DNA of 45,960 nucleotides from Candidatus Halocynthiibacter alkanivorans. Lineage in GTDB: Bacteria; Pseudomonadota; Alphaproteobacteria; Rhodobacterales; Rhodobacteraceae. The notes under the pieces are model-generated. The model was not told where the DNA came from and did not search any database. It saw only the letters and a list, made by a program, of their open reading frames with translations. The stretch covers positions 1-45,960 of the forward strand of contig NZ_QOLB01000073.1 in NCBI RefSeq assembly GCF_003333265.1, read 5' to 3'. Both the position numbers and the translations under genes were made by a program. Shown piece by piece: positions 1-9,158 of this stretch (positions are counted from its first letter, which is position 1; each line of letters starts with the position of its first letter).

Positions 1-402
1 GAGCACCACAACCAGCGGCCTCCCGCCCGGCCCCCGCCCCCGCCAGCATTCCTCCAGCAGCGCCGAGGGATTCTCCGACGTGTCCAGCCCGTGCATCACC
101 ACCAGCTTGTCCACATGGCCGGTCTGCAACGGCCAGAGCGTTTCTTCGCAGAGCACCGAGATGTTCTTGCCCCCTGCAGGCCAGTGCATCACCCCCTGCT
201 GCCCCGGCATCAGGCCGATCACGCGGCGCGCCTGGCCCAGATAGGGGCGCAGCAGCGGCACGGCAAAACCAAAACCGGCAACGGTCTGACCAGAGGCTTC
301 GGGCCAGAACCGCAACACCTGGTCACGCACAGCGCGTTGCGCCGCCCGGCCCAGGTCGGTGCGGTAATAAAAATTACGCAGGTCTACGACGTCGAGATGC
401 AT
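1..402 (-). CDS. SAM-dependent methyltransferase (partial, C-terminal part outside the window)
   Basis: The minus strand is open from an ATG at 402 to the window edge, giving 134 N-terminal codons of a protein that continues beyond base 1. It begins [18 protein letters not shown] and has a glycine-rich stretch ([16 protein letters not shown]) after a short N-terminal helix. This resembles the SAM-binding loop of class I (type 11) methyltransferases found next to gloB in Rhodobacterales. The later segment, [17 protein letters not shown], fits the strand that carries the D-x-x-x loop region. The gene diverges from gloB, with only 62 bases between the two starts, so they probably share a promoter region. 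The substrate cannot be inferred and the catalytic half is not visible. Confidence 0.72.
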   Translation of the reverse strand, partial: MHLDVVDLRNFYYRTDLGRAAQRAVRDQVLRFWPEASGQTVAGFGFAVPLLRPYLGQARRVIGLMPGQQGVMHWPAGGKNISVLCEETLWPLQTGHVDKLVVMHGLDTSENPSALLEECWRGRGPGGRPLVVVL

Positions 403-464
403 TGCAAACAGGTCTCAAAAAGGCAATCGTTAGGACAACCATACCGAAGGAAGCGCGAAACGCC

Positions 465-1232
465 ATGCCCCTTGAGATCGTTACCGTCGCCACGTTGCAG
501 GACAATTACAATTTCCTGATCCACGATTCTGACTCAGGCCAGACCGTCTGTATCGATTGCGGCGACCCGGAGCCGATCCTGGCGGCGCTGAAGGCACGGG
601 ACTGGACGCTGAATGAAGTCTGGCTGACCCATCATCACTGGGACCATGCGGATACTGCACCGGCGCTCTGCGCTGCCACCGGTGCGTTGCTGAAAGGCGC
701 CGCCCAGGATTCCCACCGGCTGCCGGCGCTCGACCATATGGCAGTGCCGGGAGAAGATTTCGAATTCGCCGGCCATACGGTGCAGGTGCTGGACGCGACG
801 GGACATACCGCGGCCCATATCGCCTATTATATCGAAGCCGCCTCCGCGCTGTTTTCCGCCGACAGTCTGATGGTGCTGGGCTGTGGTCGGCTGAATGACG
901 GCAGTCCGGCGCAGATGTTTGACACCTTGCAGCGCTTTGCCGCCCTGCCCGCTGAGACCCTGGTCTGTGCCGGCCATGAATACACCGCCAACAACGGAAA
1001 ATTCGCACTGACCGTTGACCCGGAGAATTCCGCACTTATCTCTCGGTGTGAACAGGTTGCGGCGCTGCGGGAAAAAAGCCTGCCGACGGTGCCGTCGCTG
1101 TTGTCAGAAGAACTGGCAACCAACCCCTTTCTGCGCTGCGACAGCGCCGCCATCCGCCACCAGATAGACATGGCTGACGCCTCCGATCTTGAGGTCTTCA
1201 TTGAAATTCGCGCCCGCAAAGACCGGTTCTGA
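465..1232 (+). CDS. gloB: Hydroxyacylglutathione hydrolase (glyoxalase II)
   Basis: This 255-residue metallo-beta-lactamase-fold enzyme hydrolyses S-lactoylglutathione to D-lactate and glutathione, the second step of cytosolic methylglyoxal detoxification. The binuclear metal motif THHHWDH is at residues 55-61. Further metal-ligand segments are GHTAAHI near 114 and AGHEYT near 167. NPFLR near the C-terminus matches the substrate-binding tail of the family, and the length is typical of GloB. The frame is open further upstream, to 402, but I chose the ATG at 465: an AAGGAAG Shine-Dalgarno lies at 447-453, and MPLEIVTVATLQDNYNFL is the usual family start. The gene is read away from the methyltransferase and 152 bases upstream of clpA. 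Confidence 0.93.
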   Translation: MPLEIVTVATLQDNYNFLIHDSDSGQTVCIDCGDPEPILAALKARDWTLNEVWLTHHHWDHADTAPALCAATGALLKGAAQDSHRLPALDHMAVPGEDFEFAGHTVQVLDATGHTAAHIAYYIEAASALFSADSLMVLGCGRLNDGSPAQMFDTLQRFAALPAETLVCAGHEYTANNGKFALTVDPENSALISRCEQVAALREKSLPTVPSLLSEELATNPFLRCDSAAIRHQIDMADASDLEVFIEIRARKDRF

Positions 1233-1283
1233 CACAATTAACACAATCTCTCGCCAATAAGATGAGAGAAATTCCGAAAAACA

Positions 1284-1318
1284 GCTTGAAGCCAGGCGAA
1301 TTCAAGCAAACTTTAATA
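1284..1318 (+). promoter_or_regulatory. Inverted repeat and AT-rich element upstream of clpA
   Basis: GCTTGAA at 1284-1290 and TTCAAGC at 1301-1307 are perfect 7-base arms with a 10-base spacer. They are followed by an AT-rich ACTTTAATAGT. The first arm contains CTTGAA, which resembles the -35 half of alphaproteobacterial heat-shock (RpoH) promoters, but the spacing to a -10-like sequence is longer than usual. It may be an operator or the clpA promoter. This is seen in sequence only; its function is inferred. Confidence 0.3.
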
Positions 1319-1384
1319 GTATGAGGCCACGGTTGACACCGGCCATGAGACCGCTGCCGACCCAGATCAAGGAGCACTCCCGAC

Positions 1385-3721
1385 GTGCCGTCATTTTCGA
1401 ACACCCTCGAACAAGCAATCCACGCGGCGTTGGCGCTGGCCAATGCGCGCCGTCACGAACTCGCAACGCTGGAGCATCTGCTGCTGGCGCTGCTCGACGA
1501 GCCTGATGCCGCCAAGGTGATGAAGGCCTGTTCCGTCGACATGGAAGATCTGCGCAACGTTCTGGTGGTTTTCATCGACGATGAACTCTCCAGCCTGGAA
1601 ACCAGCATTGAAGGCTCCGAAGCGGTGCCGACCGCCGCGTTCCAGCGGGTGATTCAGCGCGCCGCCATTCATGTGCAGTCTTCTGGCCGCACTGAGGTCA
1701 CCGGCGCCAATGTGCTGGTCGCCATCTTTGCTGAACGCGAATCCAATGCGGCGTTTTTCCTGCAGGAACAGGATATGACCCGCTATGACGCGGTGAATTA
1801 CATCGCCCACGGGGTCGCCAAAGATCCCAGTTTTGGTGAGAACCGCCCGATCCAGGGCGCTGAAATCGAAGACGAATTCAACACCGAAGAGGCCGCACCT
1901 GCCAGTGGTGGTGCCGAAAAGGAATCGGCGCTGGCCAAGTATTGCATTGATCTGAACGCCAAGGCGCGCGAGGGCGAAGTGGACCCTCTTATTGGCCGCA
2001 TCCATGAGGTTGAACGTTGCATTCAGGTGCTGTGCCGCCGGCGCAAGAACAACCCGCTGCTGGTGGGCGACCCCGGCGTCGGCAAAACGGCCATCGCCGA
2101 AGGGCTGGCGCGTAAAATCGTCCAGGGCGAAACCCCGAAAGTGCTGGCCGGTTCCACCATCTATTCGCTGGACCTCGGCGCGCTGCTGGCGGGCACCCGC
2201 TACCGTGGCGATTTTGAGGAACGTCTGAAAGCCGTGGTCAGCGAGCTGGAAGCGCATCCGGACGCGGTGTTGTTCATCGATGAAATCCACACTGTGATCG
2301 GTGCCGGCGCCACCTCAGGCGGCGCGATGGACGCCTCCAACCTGCTGAAACCAGCATTGCAGGGCGGCAAGCTGCGCTGCATGGGCTCCACCACGTATAA
2401 AGAGTTCCGCCAGCATTTTGAAAAGGACCGCGCCCTGGCGCGCCGGTTCCAGAAAATCGACGTGAGTGAACCCTCGGTGGACGATACCATCAAGATCCTG
2501 AAGGGGATCAAAACCTACTTTGAGGACCATCACGACATCAAATACACCACCGATGCGATTAAATCGGCGGTGGAACTGTCGGCGCGTTATATCCATGACC
2601 GCAAACTGCCCGACAAGGCGATTGACGTGATTGATGAGGCGGGCGCCGCCCAGCACCTGGTGGCCGAAAGCAAAAGGCGCAAGACCATCGGCATCAAAGA
2701 GATCGAAGCCGTGGTCGCCAAGATCGCCCGCATCCCGCCGAAATCCGTATCCAAGGATGATGCGGAAATCCTGAAAGACATGGAAAAGACCCTGAAACGG
2801 GTGGTGTTCGGTCAGGATCCGGCGATTGAAGCACTGTCTTCCGCGATCAAACTGGCGCGTGCCGGGCTGCGTGAACCGGAAAAACCCATCGGCAATTACC
2901 TGTTTGCCGGCCCCACGGGTGTGGGCAAAACCGAAGTGGCCAATCAGCTCGCCGATACACTCGGCGTGGAGCTGCTGCGCTTTGACATGTCCGAATACAT
3001 GGAGAAACACGCGATCAGCCGGCTGATCGGGGCTCCTCCCGGTTATGTGGGGTTTGACCAGGGCGGCATGCTGACCGACAAGGTCGACCAGCATCCCCAT
3101 TGTGTGCTGTTGCTGGATGAAATCGAAAAAGCCCACCCCGATGTGTTCAACATCCTGTTGCAGGTGATGGACCACGGCAAGCTGACCGACCACAACGGGC
3201 GCACTGTGGATTTCCGCAATGTGATCCTGATCATGACCACCAATGCCGGGGCGATGGAACAGGCAAAATCGGCGATCGGCTTTGGCCGCGACCGGCGCGA
3301 AGGCGAAGACACCGCCGCGATTGAACGCACGTTTACGCCAGAATTCCGCAACCGGCTCGACGCGGTAATCAGTTTTGCGCCGCTGTCCAAATCGGTGATC
3401 CTGCAGGTGGTGGAAAAGTTCGTGCTGCAGCTTGAGGCCCAGTTGATGGACCGCAACGTGCATATCGAACTGACCCTGCCCGCAGCCGAATGGCTGGCCG
3501 ACAAAGGCTATGATGATAAAATGGGTGCCCGCCCACTGGGCCGGGTGATTCAGGAATACATCAAAAAACCTCTGGCGGAAGAATTGCTGTTTGGCAAACT
3601 GGCCAAAGGTGGCCTGGTCAAGGTCGGCGTCAAAGACCGCAAACTGGATCTGCGCATCGAAAAACCAGCCAGCCCGCGCATTTCCACCCGCAAGAAACCG
3701 CCACTGCTGACCGCAGACTGA
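1385..3721 (+). CDS. clpA: ATP-dependent Clp protease ATP-binding subunit ClpA
   Basis: This 778-residue AAA+ unfoldase works with the ClpP peptidase and receives N-degron substrates from ClpS. Domain order is an N-terminal Clp_N repeat domain (residues 1-145), then NBD1 with Walker A GDPGVGKT at 228-235 and Walker [17 protein letters not shown]2 follows, with Walker A GPTGVGKT near 509 and Walker [16 protein letters not shown], and then a C-terminal D2-small domain. An AIGFG segment after NBD2 matches the ClpP-docking loop of ClpA. There is no ClpB-type middle coiled coil. The start is a GTG with AAGGAG at 1369-1374. No clpS lies beside it in this window. The M23 peptidase gene begins 8 bases after the stop, suggesting co-transcription. 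Confidence 0.95.
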   Translation: MPSFSNTLEQAIHAALALANARRHELATLEHLLLALLDEPDAAKVMKACSVDMEDLRNVLVVFIDDELSSLETSIEGSEAVPTAAFQRVIQRAAIHVQSSGRTEVTGANVLVAIFAERESNAAFFLQEQDMTRYDAVNYIAHGVAKDPSFGENRPIQGAEIEDEFNTEEAAPASGGAEKESALAKYCIDLNAKAREGEVDPLIGRIHEVERCIQVLCRRRKNNPLLVGDPGVGKTAIAEGLARKIVQGETPKVLAGSTIYSLDLGALLAGTRYRGDFEERLKAVVSELEAHPDAVLFIDEIHTVIGAGATSGGAMDASNLLKPALQGGKLRCMGSTTYKEFRQHFEKDRALARRFQKIDVSEPSVDDTIKILKGIKTYFEDHHDIKYTTDAIKSAVELSARYIHDRKLPDKAIDVIDEAGAAQHLVAESKRRKTIGIKEIEAVVAKIARIPPKSVSKDDAEILKDMEKTLKRVVFGQDPAIEALSSAIKLARAGLREPEKPIGNYLFAGPTGVGKTEVANQLADTLGVELLRFDMSEYMEKHAISRLIGAPPGYVGFDQGGMLTDKVDQHPHCVLLLDEIEKAHPDVFNILLQVMDHGKLTDHNGRTVDFRNVILIMTTNAGAMEQAKSAIGFGRDRREGEDTAAIERTFTPEFRNRLDAVISFAPLSKSVILQVVEKFVLQLEAQLMDRNVHIELTLPAAEWLADKGYDDKMGARPLGRVIQEYIKKPLAEELLFGKLAKGGLVKVGVKDRKLDLRIEKPASPRISTRKKPPLLTAD

Positions 3722-3729
3722 TCCGCCCG

Positions 3730-4713
3730 ATGCGGACCGCTCAGCTAGCTGCCGTATTTATGTCCCTTGCCGCCCCCGCGGCGGCAGGGGTACCGGTTTT
3801 TAATCTGCCGCTGGAGTGTGAGCCCGGCGTTGATTGTTTTATCCAGAATTACATTGATGCTGATCCCGGCGCTGGCGCGGCCGATTACACCTGCGGGCCG
3901 CTGACCTATGACGGGCACAAGGGCATCGATCTCGCCATCCCCGACATGGCGGCGATGAAGCGGGGCGTCAATGTCATCGCAGCGGCGCCCGGCACCGTGA
4001 CAAAGGTGCGCAATTTTGTGCCCGACCGCAGATCGCCTTCTGACCCGCTGAGCGACATGAACGGGCGGGAATGTGGCAATGGTGTTGAAATCAGCCACGG
4101 GGGCGGCTGGACCTCGAAATACTGCCATATGAAACAATATTCGATCACCATGCGCCAGGGTCAGAAAGTGGCCAAGGGCACGGTGATGGGCCAGGTTGGC
4201 CTGACCGGGCGCACCCAGTTCCCCCATGTGCATATGTCGGTCTATAAAGACGGTAATCTGGTCGATCCGTTTAACCCCTCCGGCATCGTCTCTTGTGATC
4301 CGCGCCCGGCAAGCGACAGCCTGTGGCAGGACCCGCCCGCCTATCTGCCTGGCGGTATCGTCAATATGGGCACGACCTCCAAACTGCCCAAATTTGAAGC
4401 CGCCAGAATGGGCATGGTCCAGGCCAGCAGTTTTCCGGCGGATGCGCCGATGTTGGTGCTCTGGGTCCAGGCCTTTGGGGTGCGCGACGGGGACCGGCTG
4501 GAAATGAAGATTTTGGGGCCGGGTGGACCGGTCATTGATGACGTGGTGGACCTGACCCGCGAGCAAGCCCGGGCGTTTCGTTACCTGGGCAAACGTCAGA
4601 CCGAAACGACGCCGTCATTCTGGCCGTCAGGAGACTACGTCAGTTCGGTCCGGCATATGCGTGGCGACAGCGAGATCGACTACCGCGAGCAACGTTTTAC
4701 CATCGGTGATTAG
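3730..4713 (+). CDS. Secreted M23 family metallopeptidase
   Basis: This 327-residue protein starts with a signal peptide (MRTAQLAAVFMSLAAPAAAG) and should act in the periplasm on peptidoglycan cross-bridges. The LytM/M23 zinc site is visible: HKGID gives H63 and D67, and HVH gives H166 and H168, with YCHMK near 133. Six cysteines near the N-terminus and around the active site suggest disulfides. A C-terminal extension of about 120 residues after the catalytic domain has no motif I recognise. The start lies 8 bases after the clpA stop and has no clear Shine-Dalgarno, so translation may be coupled to clpA. The gene is convergent with the motor-like module. All catalytic residues are present, so it is probably an active endopeptidase rather than an EnvC-like activator. 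Confidence 0.88.
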   Translation: MRTAQLAAVFMSLAAPAAAGVPVFNLPLECEPGVDCFIQNYIDADPGAGAADYTCGPLTYDGHKGIDLAIPDMAAMKRGVNVIAAAPGTVTKVRNFVPDRRSPSDPLSDMNGRECGNGVEISHGGGWTSKYCHMKQYSITMRQGQKVAKGTVMGQVGLTGRTQFPHVHMSVYKDGNLVDPFNPSGIVSCDPRPASDSLWQDPPAYLPGGIVNMGTTSKLPKFEAARMGMVQASSFPADAPMLVLWVQAFGVRDGDRLEMKILGPGGPVIDDVVDLTREQARAFRYLGKRQTETTPSFWPSGDYVSSVRHMRGDSEIDYREQRFTIGD

Positions 4714-4737
4714 GGGCTGTTGACGCGCACCGCCCCT
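4712..4737. terminator. Possible bidirectional terminator between convergent genes
   Basis: AGGGGC (4712-4717) and GCCCCT (4732-4737) can pair around a 14-base loop, in the 26-base gap between the M23 gene stop and the OmpA-like gene stop. There is no T-run, so support is weak. Confidence 0.25.
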
Positions 4738-4739
4738 GA

Positions 4740-7004
4740 TCAGCGTTCCGTCAGTTTCAGCTCAATGCGCCGGTTGCGCGCCAGCGCTTCGGCACTGCTG
4801 CCGGTATCAAGCGGCTGAAATTCACCAAAGCCGGTCGCCGCCAGCCGCCTGGCCGGAAAACCAAGCTCGTCAATCATATAACGCACCACCGACAGCGCCC
4901 GCGCCTGGCTGAGTTCCCAGTTGTCGGCATAGATAGTATCATGCGCCAGCGGCACGCTGTCTGTGTGGCCGTCAACGCGGATGATCCAGTCGATTTCCGG
5001 CGGGATCTGGCCGGCGACTTCCATCAGCATATTGGCGACCCGGGTGATCTGCTGCTGGCCGCTCTCAAAGAGATCGGCAGAGGCGGAGTTAAACAACACT
5101 TCCGAGCTGAATACAAAGCGGTCGCCAACAATGGAGACGCCCTCACGGTCGCTGAGGATTTCACGCATGCGGCCAAAGAATTCGGAGCGGTAGTTTTCCA
5201 GGTTTTTGGCCTCGGCTGTCAGGCGGCGGGCCTCTTCTTCCAGACGCTGGCGCTCGGCGGCCTCCAGTCTGGCACGCGCGCGTTCTTCGCTGGCGACCTG
5301 GGCCAGGGCGGCGTTGAGACGCGAGGTCAGCGAAGTGATCTGCACATCGGCCGCAGAATCCCGCCCCGCGGAGTCATCCAGAATGTTCTGCAGAACCCCC
5401 AGCTGGTTGCGCATCTCAGCCACCTGCAGGCTCAGCGCTTCGACCTGGCGCAGACTGTCGGCAGACACCGCCTCTTGTTCGGCCAGGGTTTCATTGGCCA
5501 GCTTCAGCAAGGCAGCCTGTTTCAGCGCCTCGTTCAGATCTTCCAGCGATTCATTTTCGGCGGTCGTGCGGGCCTGACGTGCGGCGGCCAGCAGGGTCAG
5601 CGTATCCTCGGCCTTTTTGCGTTCAGCCTCCAGCGCCAGGGTCATCGCGCTGAGCTCGGCATCGGAATTCGCCAGTTTCTCGCGCAGGGCTTCCGCGGCG
5701 GCAATTTCAACCAGGCGTGCGGCCTCTGCTTCGCTGAGCGCCGCGCTGGCGTCGCCCAGGCGCTGGCGCAGGGTTTCTGCCGCCGCGAGTTCTGCAAGAC
5801 GGGCGCTTTCCGCACCGGTCAGTTCGCTCTCCAGCGCCGTCAGACGGGCCACGGTTTCCGCCGAGATCTGTTCTGCTTTGGCCAGCCGCGCCCGGATCAG
5901 CGCCGCCTGTTTTTCGGCCTCGGTCAATTCGCCGGCGGCGCGCGCCGCTGCGGCGTCGGCGAGGCGCAACCGTTCTGCGGCCAGCGCGGCTGCAGCTTCC
6001 GCGTTGGTCAGACGGTCCGCCGTCAGTGCGACTGCGGCTTCTGCCTCGCTCAGCTGTTCGGCTGCCAGCAGCGCCTCGGCGTCAGCGTTGCGCAGCAATT
6101 CCGCCGTCAGCAGCGCCGCAGCATCCGCCTCGCTCAGCTGTTCGGCCGCCAGCAGTGCCTCAGCGTCAGCGTTGCGCAGCAGTTCCGCCGCCAGCAGCGC
6201 GGCAGCATCCGCCTCGCTCAGCTGTTCTGCCGCCAGTGCCGCATCAGCTGCGGCAGCAGCCGTGGTCTCCGCCAGCAGCGCGGCGATCCGTGCCGCTTCC
6301 GTCTCAGCACTCACCAGCCCCGCGGAGGCAGCGGCCACGGCCTGTTGCGACAGGTCCAGCTGCGCCAGCGCCTGGCTCAGAGACAATTTATCGGCTTCTG
6401 CGCGGGTCTGAAGATCGGCCAGCAGTGCCTCAAGTGCCTCGCGTCTGGCGGCGGCCAGACGGGCGGCCTGGCTCTGCTCATTGATTTCGCTGCGCGCGGT
6501 GGCCAGCGCCAGCTCCAGCGCCGTTTTTTCGTCCAGCAAGACGCTTTGTTCGCCCTCCAGACTGGCGACACCGGCCAGTGCTGTGTCGCGTTGTGCCAGC
6601 AGGCTGGCGACCTGGGATTCAAAACTGGCGATTTGACCGGATTGTTCGTCTGAACGCCGTTGCAGCGAGGCGATCAGAGCGGCCTGGGCCTGGATCTCAC
6701 TGCTGCGTTCCTGCAGGTTGGAGCGCAGCCCCGCCACCTGGCCCTCGAGGCCGAAGGCGCGTTGCTGTTCCAGCCCAAGCGCCCGGGCCAGCGCGTTCAT
6801 TTCAGAGGTCAGCGAGCTCAACTCGGTTTCCTGACCGGTGATGGTTTCTTCCTGGCCGGTGATCGTCTCGCGCAGAATGAACTGGATCACCATGAAAATG
6901 GTCAGCACAAACATCAAGACCAGCAACAGCGCCGTCATCGCGTCCACAAAGCCGGGCCAGATGCTGCCCGACACACGTTGGGTGGAGCGGCGCACCAGGG
7001 CCAT
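4740..7004 (-). CDS. MotB/OmpA-type peptidoglycan-anchored protein with long Ala-rich coiled coil
   Basis: This 754-residue protein has an N-terminal membrane segment (about 18-43) that carries an aspartate (GFVDAMTALLLVL, D21), the position used for ion conduction in MotB, TolR and ExbD. Residues about 50-610 form a continuous Ala/Glu/Leu-rich coiled coil. Within it, residues about 256-382 are a tandem array of 14-residue units (two heptads each). Residues 628-754 are an OmpA C-terminal domain with VDGHTDSVP and NRRIELKL, which bind peptidoglycan. It starts 1 base after the stop of the ExbB/MotA-like gene, so the two form a stator-like inner-membrane complex. The layout resembles ZorB and flagellar MotB, but no flagellar or Zorya genes are nearby. 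Role unknown; envelope force transmission is an inference. Confidence 0.85.
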   Translation of the reverse strand: MALVRRSTQRVSGSIWPGFVDAMTALLLVLMFVLTIFMVIQFILRETITGQEETITGQETELSSLTSEMNALARALGLEQQRAFGLEGQVAGLRSNLQERSSEIQAQAALIASLQRRSDEQSGQIASFESQVASLLAQRDTALAGVASLEGEQSVLLDEKTALELALATARSEINEQSQAARLAAARREALEALLADLQTRAEADKLSLSQALAQLDLSQQAVAAASAGLVSAETEAARIAALLAETTAAAAADAALAAEQLSEADAAALLAAELLRNADAEALLAAEQLSEADAAALLTAELLRNADAEALLAAEQLSEAEAAVALTADRLTNAEAAAALAAERLRLADAAAARAAGELTEAEKQAALIRARLAKAEQISAETVARLTALESELTGAESARLAELAAAETLRQRLGDASAALSEAEAARLVEIAAAEALREKLANSDAELSAMTLALEAERKKAEDTLTLLAAARQARTTAENESLEDLNEALKQAALLKLANETLAEQEAVSADSLRQVEALSLQVAEMRNQLGVLQNILDDSAGRDSAADVQITSLTSRLNAALAQVASEERARARLEAAERQRLEEEARRLTAEAKNLENYRSEFFGRMREILSDREGVSIVGDRFVFSSEVLFNSASADLFESGQQQITRVANMLMEVAGQIPPEIDWIIRVDGHTDSVPLAHDTIYADNWELSQARALSVVRYMIDELGFPARRLAATGFGEFQPLDTGSSAEALARNRRIELKLTER
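5860..6239 (-). repeat. Tandem 42-bp (14-residue) repeats inside the OmpA-like coiled coil
   Basis: About nine consecutive 14-residue units occur. The clearest are LAAEQLSEADAAAL-type and LAAELLRNADAEAL-type units that alternate, making an 84-base higher-order period. Near-identical DNA copies are visible around 6060-6230 (CTCGCTCAGCTGTTC recurs), with more diverged copies towards 5860. Fourteen residues are exactly two heptads, so gain or loss of a unit would change rod length without breaking the coiled-coil register. Confidence 0.85.
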
Positions 7005-7005
7005 T

Positions 7006-8319
7006 TTAGCGTCCGCCCAAACGCATCGCCTGCGCCAGCGCGCTCAGATCCGAGCGCAGGTCGGCAACAGTTTCCTGACGGCCGGCGGAGAGTTCTTCCA
7101 GAATACGCAGCAGTTGCACGTCGATGGAGCGCAGGCGCATCCGGCTTTCGGCGTCAATACCCCCGTCGGCCCCAATACCACCGCCGCCGGCATCGGCCTG
7201 GGCTTCGAGCGTCGACAACAGGCGTTCCTGGCCCTCTGCCACCCGCATCATCACCTCTGTTGCGGAGCGGTCGGCTTCCATCTGGCGCAGCATACGCTCC
7301 ATCGAGCCGGCAATGCCGGTCTGTGATCCCAGTGTCGCCAACAGACGGTCCTGGCCCTCGGCGATGCGCAGCATAATGTCAGATGTGCCCTGCTCGTTTT
7401 CCATCCGCAGCGTCATGCGCTCCAGCGCGCCCGCCAGTTGACCGAGCCGTTCATCGACCAGCGAACGACTGACATCGGACTGGGTGAACAGCTGTTGCAG
7501 CGCGTCCATCTGTTCGGCCATCTGATCCATCACCGCGCCGGAAATACCGCCACCGTCATGGCCAATACCGTCATGGCTGTCGCCCTCAGCAAAGCTGATG
7601 CGGGTGAATTTGGACATCCATTCTTCGAGTTCGCGGAAAAACCGGTTCTGACCGTGGCTGGCAAACAGTTCCAGCAGACCGACAACCAGCGAGCCGGCGA
7701 GGCCCAGCAGCGAGGAGGCAAAGGCGGTGCCCATGCCGCCAAGCTGGCTTTCCAGCCCGCTCATCAGCCGTTCCAGCACCGAGATAGAAGTCTCGCCGTC
7801 TTTGGGCGTCAGCGAGCGGATGGTTTCGACCAGCGCCGGAACCGTCGTTGCCAGCCCGTAGAACGTACCAAGCAGGCCCAGAAAGATCAGCAGGTTCACA
7901 ATGTAGCGGGTGATGTCCCGCGCTTCGTCAATCCGGGTGGCAACTGAATCCAGGATCGAGCGCGACGAGGTGGGCGAAATCTGCGACCGCGCGCCACGTC
8001 CGCGCAGCAAGGCGGCCAGCGGCGCCAGCAGGCGCGGCGCTTTTTTGCCCGCTACTTTCGGGCGGACACCAATGAAACGTTCGATCCACAACACCGAGCT
8101 GACCAGCTGAATCATCTGGGTGAAACAGGCACCAACGCCGATCACAAAGACAAAAACGATAAAGCCGTTCAGGTAGGGGTTGGTCAGAAAGACTGGCAGC
8201 ACCCGCGGCAGCGCCAGCGCCAGACCAGCGGCGACCAGCCCGAGAACGACCAGCATGGTCAGAATCTGGCGTACAGGTTGAGAAAAATGCAGCTCGACGG
8301 TGCGATCCGGCTTGTCCAT
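7006..8319 (-). CDS. MotA/TolQ/ExbB-family proton channel protein with long cytoplasmic tail
   Basis: This is a 437-residue inner-membrane protein. Predicted membrane helices lie at about 18-44, 51-77, 138-165 and 196-222. The last two carry the family hallmarks LGLLGTFYGL and MGTAFASSLLGLAGSL. The tail (about 240-437) is helical and contains two related segments: SDIMLRIAEGQDRLLATL (about 313-330) and TEVMMRVAEGQERLLSTL (about 353-370). It is translated just ahead of the OmpA/MotB-like gene, and the pair would form an ion-driven stator. I prefer the ATG at 8319 (MDKPDRTVELHFSQP); a GTG at 8388 would add 23 residues. ZorA-like in layout, but ZorC and ZorD are absent, so a housekeeping envelope role is more likely. 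Confidence 0.86.
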   Translation of the reverse strand: MDKPDRTVELHFSQPVRQILTMLVVLGLVAAGLALALPRVLPVFLTNPYLNGFIVFVFVIGVGACFTQMIQLVSSVLWIERFIGVRPKVAGKKAPRLLAPLAALLRGRGARSQISPTSSRSILDSVATRIDEARDITRYIVNLLIFLGLLGTFYGLATTVPALVETIRSLTPKDGETSISVLERLMSGLESQLGGMGTAFASSLLGLAGSLVVGLLELFASHGQNRFFRELEEWMSKFTRISFAEGDSHDGIGHDGGGISGAVMDQMAEQMDALQQLFTQSDVSRSLVDERLGQLAGALERMTLRMENEQGTSDIMLRIAEGQDRLLATLGSQTGIAGSMERMLRQMEADRSATEVMMRVAEGQERLLSTLEAQADAGGGGIGADGGIDAESRMRLRSIDVQLLRILEELSAGRQETVADLRSDLSALAQAMRLGGR

Positions 8320-8551
8320 GGGGACGGGTCCGATCCAATTCTTGATTATCTGCCCCAGGATAGGCACAGATTGCGCCCCTGCCAACACGCAATTTCAGCT
8401 CTGCGCGCACTGCGGCATTGGTTGCGTGAATGACACAGTCGCGGCAGCAGCCAGTGCCCGGCGGCGGGTTAAGGGCCTGGTTAAAGGGCCGGGTCAGCGG
8501 TCAGAAATGAGGCCGGATAAACGCGTGTTCCGAGGCGGCATCAGACGACCC

Positions 8552-9094
8552 TCAGAGGCCGCGCATTTCACGCACCCGTGCCGCCAGCCAGCTTAAATCC
8601 TCGTCCTCAATGCCCAGCTCCTGCAGATGGTCTGCGGTATTGAACAGATACTCCGTATTGGGTCCGCGGCCGCCAATGGCGCGGGCGATCACATCGGCCT
8701 GATCCTGCAGCGACAGGTTCCTGCAATACTGGATATGATGGGGATCAATCACGTAGGAGACCGCTTCCACTTCGCGCCCGTCCGCAAGCTGCACCTGCAG
8801 GCGGCGTTCCAGATAGGCGGAGGACACCAGTTCGCGTTCCCGCAGCACCGCCATGGTTTCATCGCGATGCTCTTCGGGCACCTGAAACGCCAGCCCGTGG
8901 CATTCGCTGCCCGCATGCTCATCCAGCGCCAGCACCAGGCCCGGGTTCTCTTCAGTGCCGCGGTGATGGATCGACCACATGCAGAAGCTGCGGCTGTATC
9001 CTGGCAGGGTCGCCACTGCGCGATCCGCGTACTCAAAACCCGGGTTCCACATCAGTGAGCCATAGCCAAATACCCAAAGTGATCTCACGTCCAT
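8552..9094 (-). CDS. ChaC-type gamma-glutamylcyclotransferase
   Basis: This 180-residue cytosolic protein has the substrate-binding loop FGYGSLMWNP at residues 9-18 and a RERELV segment near 107 that holds the expected catalytic glutamate. This identifies a ChaC-like enzyme that cleaves glutathione to 5-oxoproline and Cys-Gly. The length is slightly shorter than E. coli ChaC but complete. A Shine-Dalgarno AAGGAGG precedes the ATG at 9094. The gene diverges from the DUF2125 gene with 64 bases between starts. It stands alone as a transcription unit, separated from the motor module by about 230 bases without a gene. Specificity for glutathione rather than other gamma-glutamyl peptides is inferred from the family. 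Confidence 0.87.
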   Translation of the reverse strand: MDVRSLWVFGYGSLMWNPGFEYADRAVATLPGYSRSFCMWSIHHRGTEENPGLVLALDEHAGSECHGLAFQVPEEHRDETMAVLRERELVSSAYLERRLQVQLADGREVEAVSYVIDPHHIQYCRNLSLQDQADVIARAIGGRGPNTEYLFNTADHLQELGIEDEDLSWLAARVREMRGL

Positions 9095-9158
9095 TTCACT
9101 GGCCCTCCTTCTCTGCCCCCTGTAGATACGAGCGCAACGAATTACGAAAGGCCCGGAT

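Noticed and set aside
4941-6653. 570-codon plus-strand open frame opposite the OmpA-like gene
   Set aside because: It is antisense to the Ala-rich coiled coil; the codon bias of the real gene avoids stops on the other strand. No domains and low-complexity composition.
4740-8319. Zorya anti-phage system
   Set aside because: Only ZorA/ZorB-like partners are present; no ZorC and no ZorD/ZorE helicase or nuclease within the window, and the neighbours are housekeeping genes.
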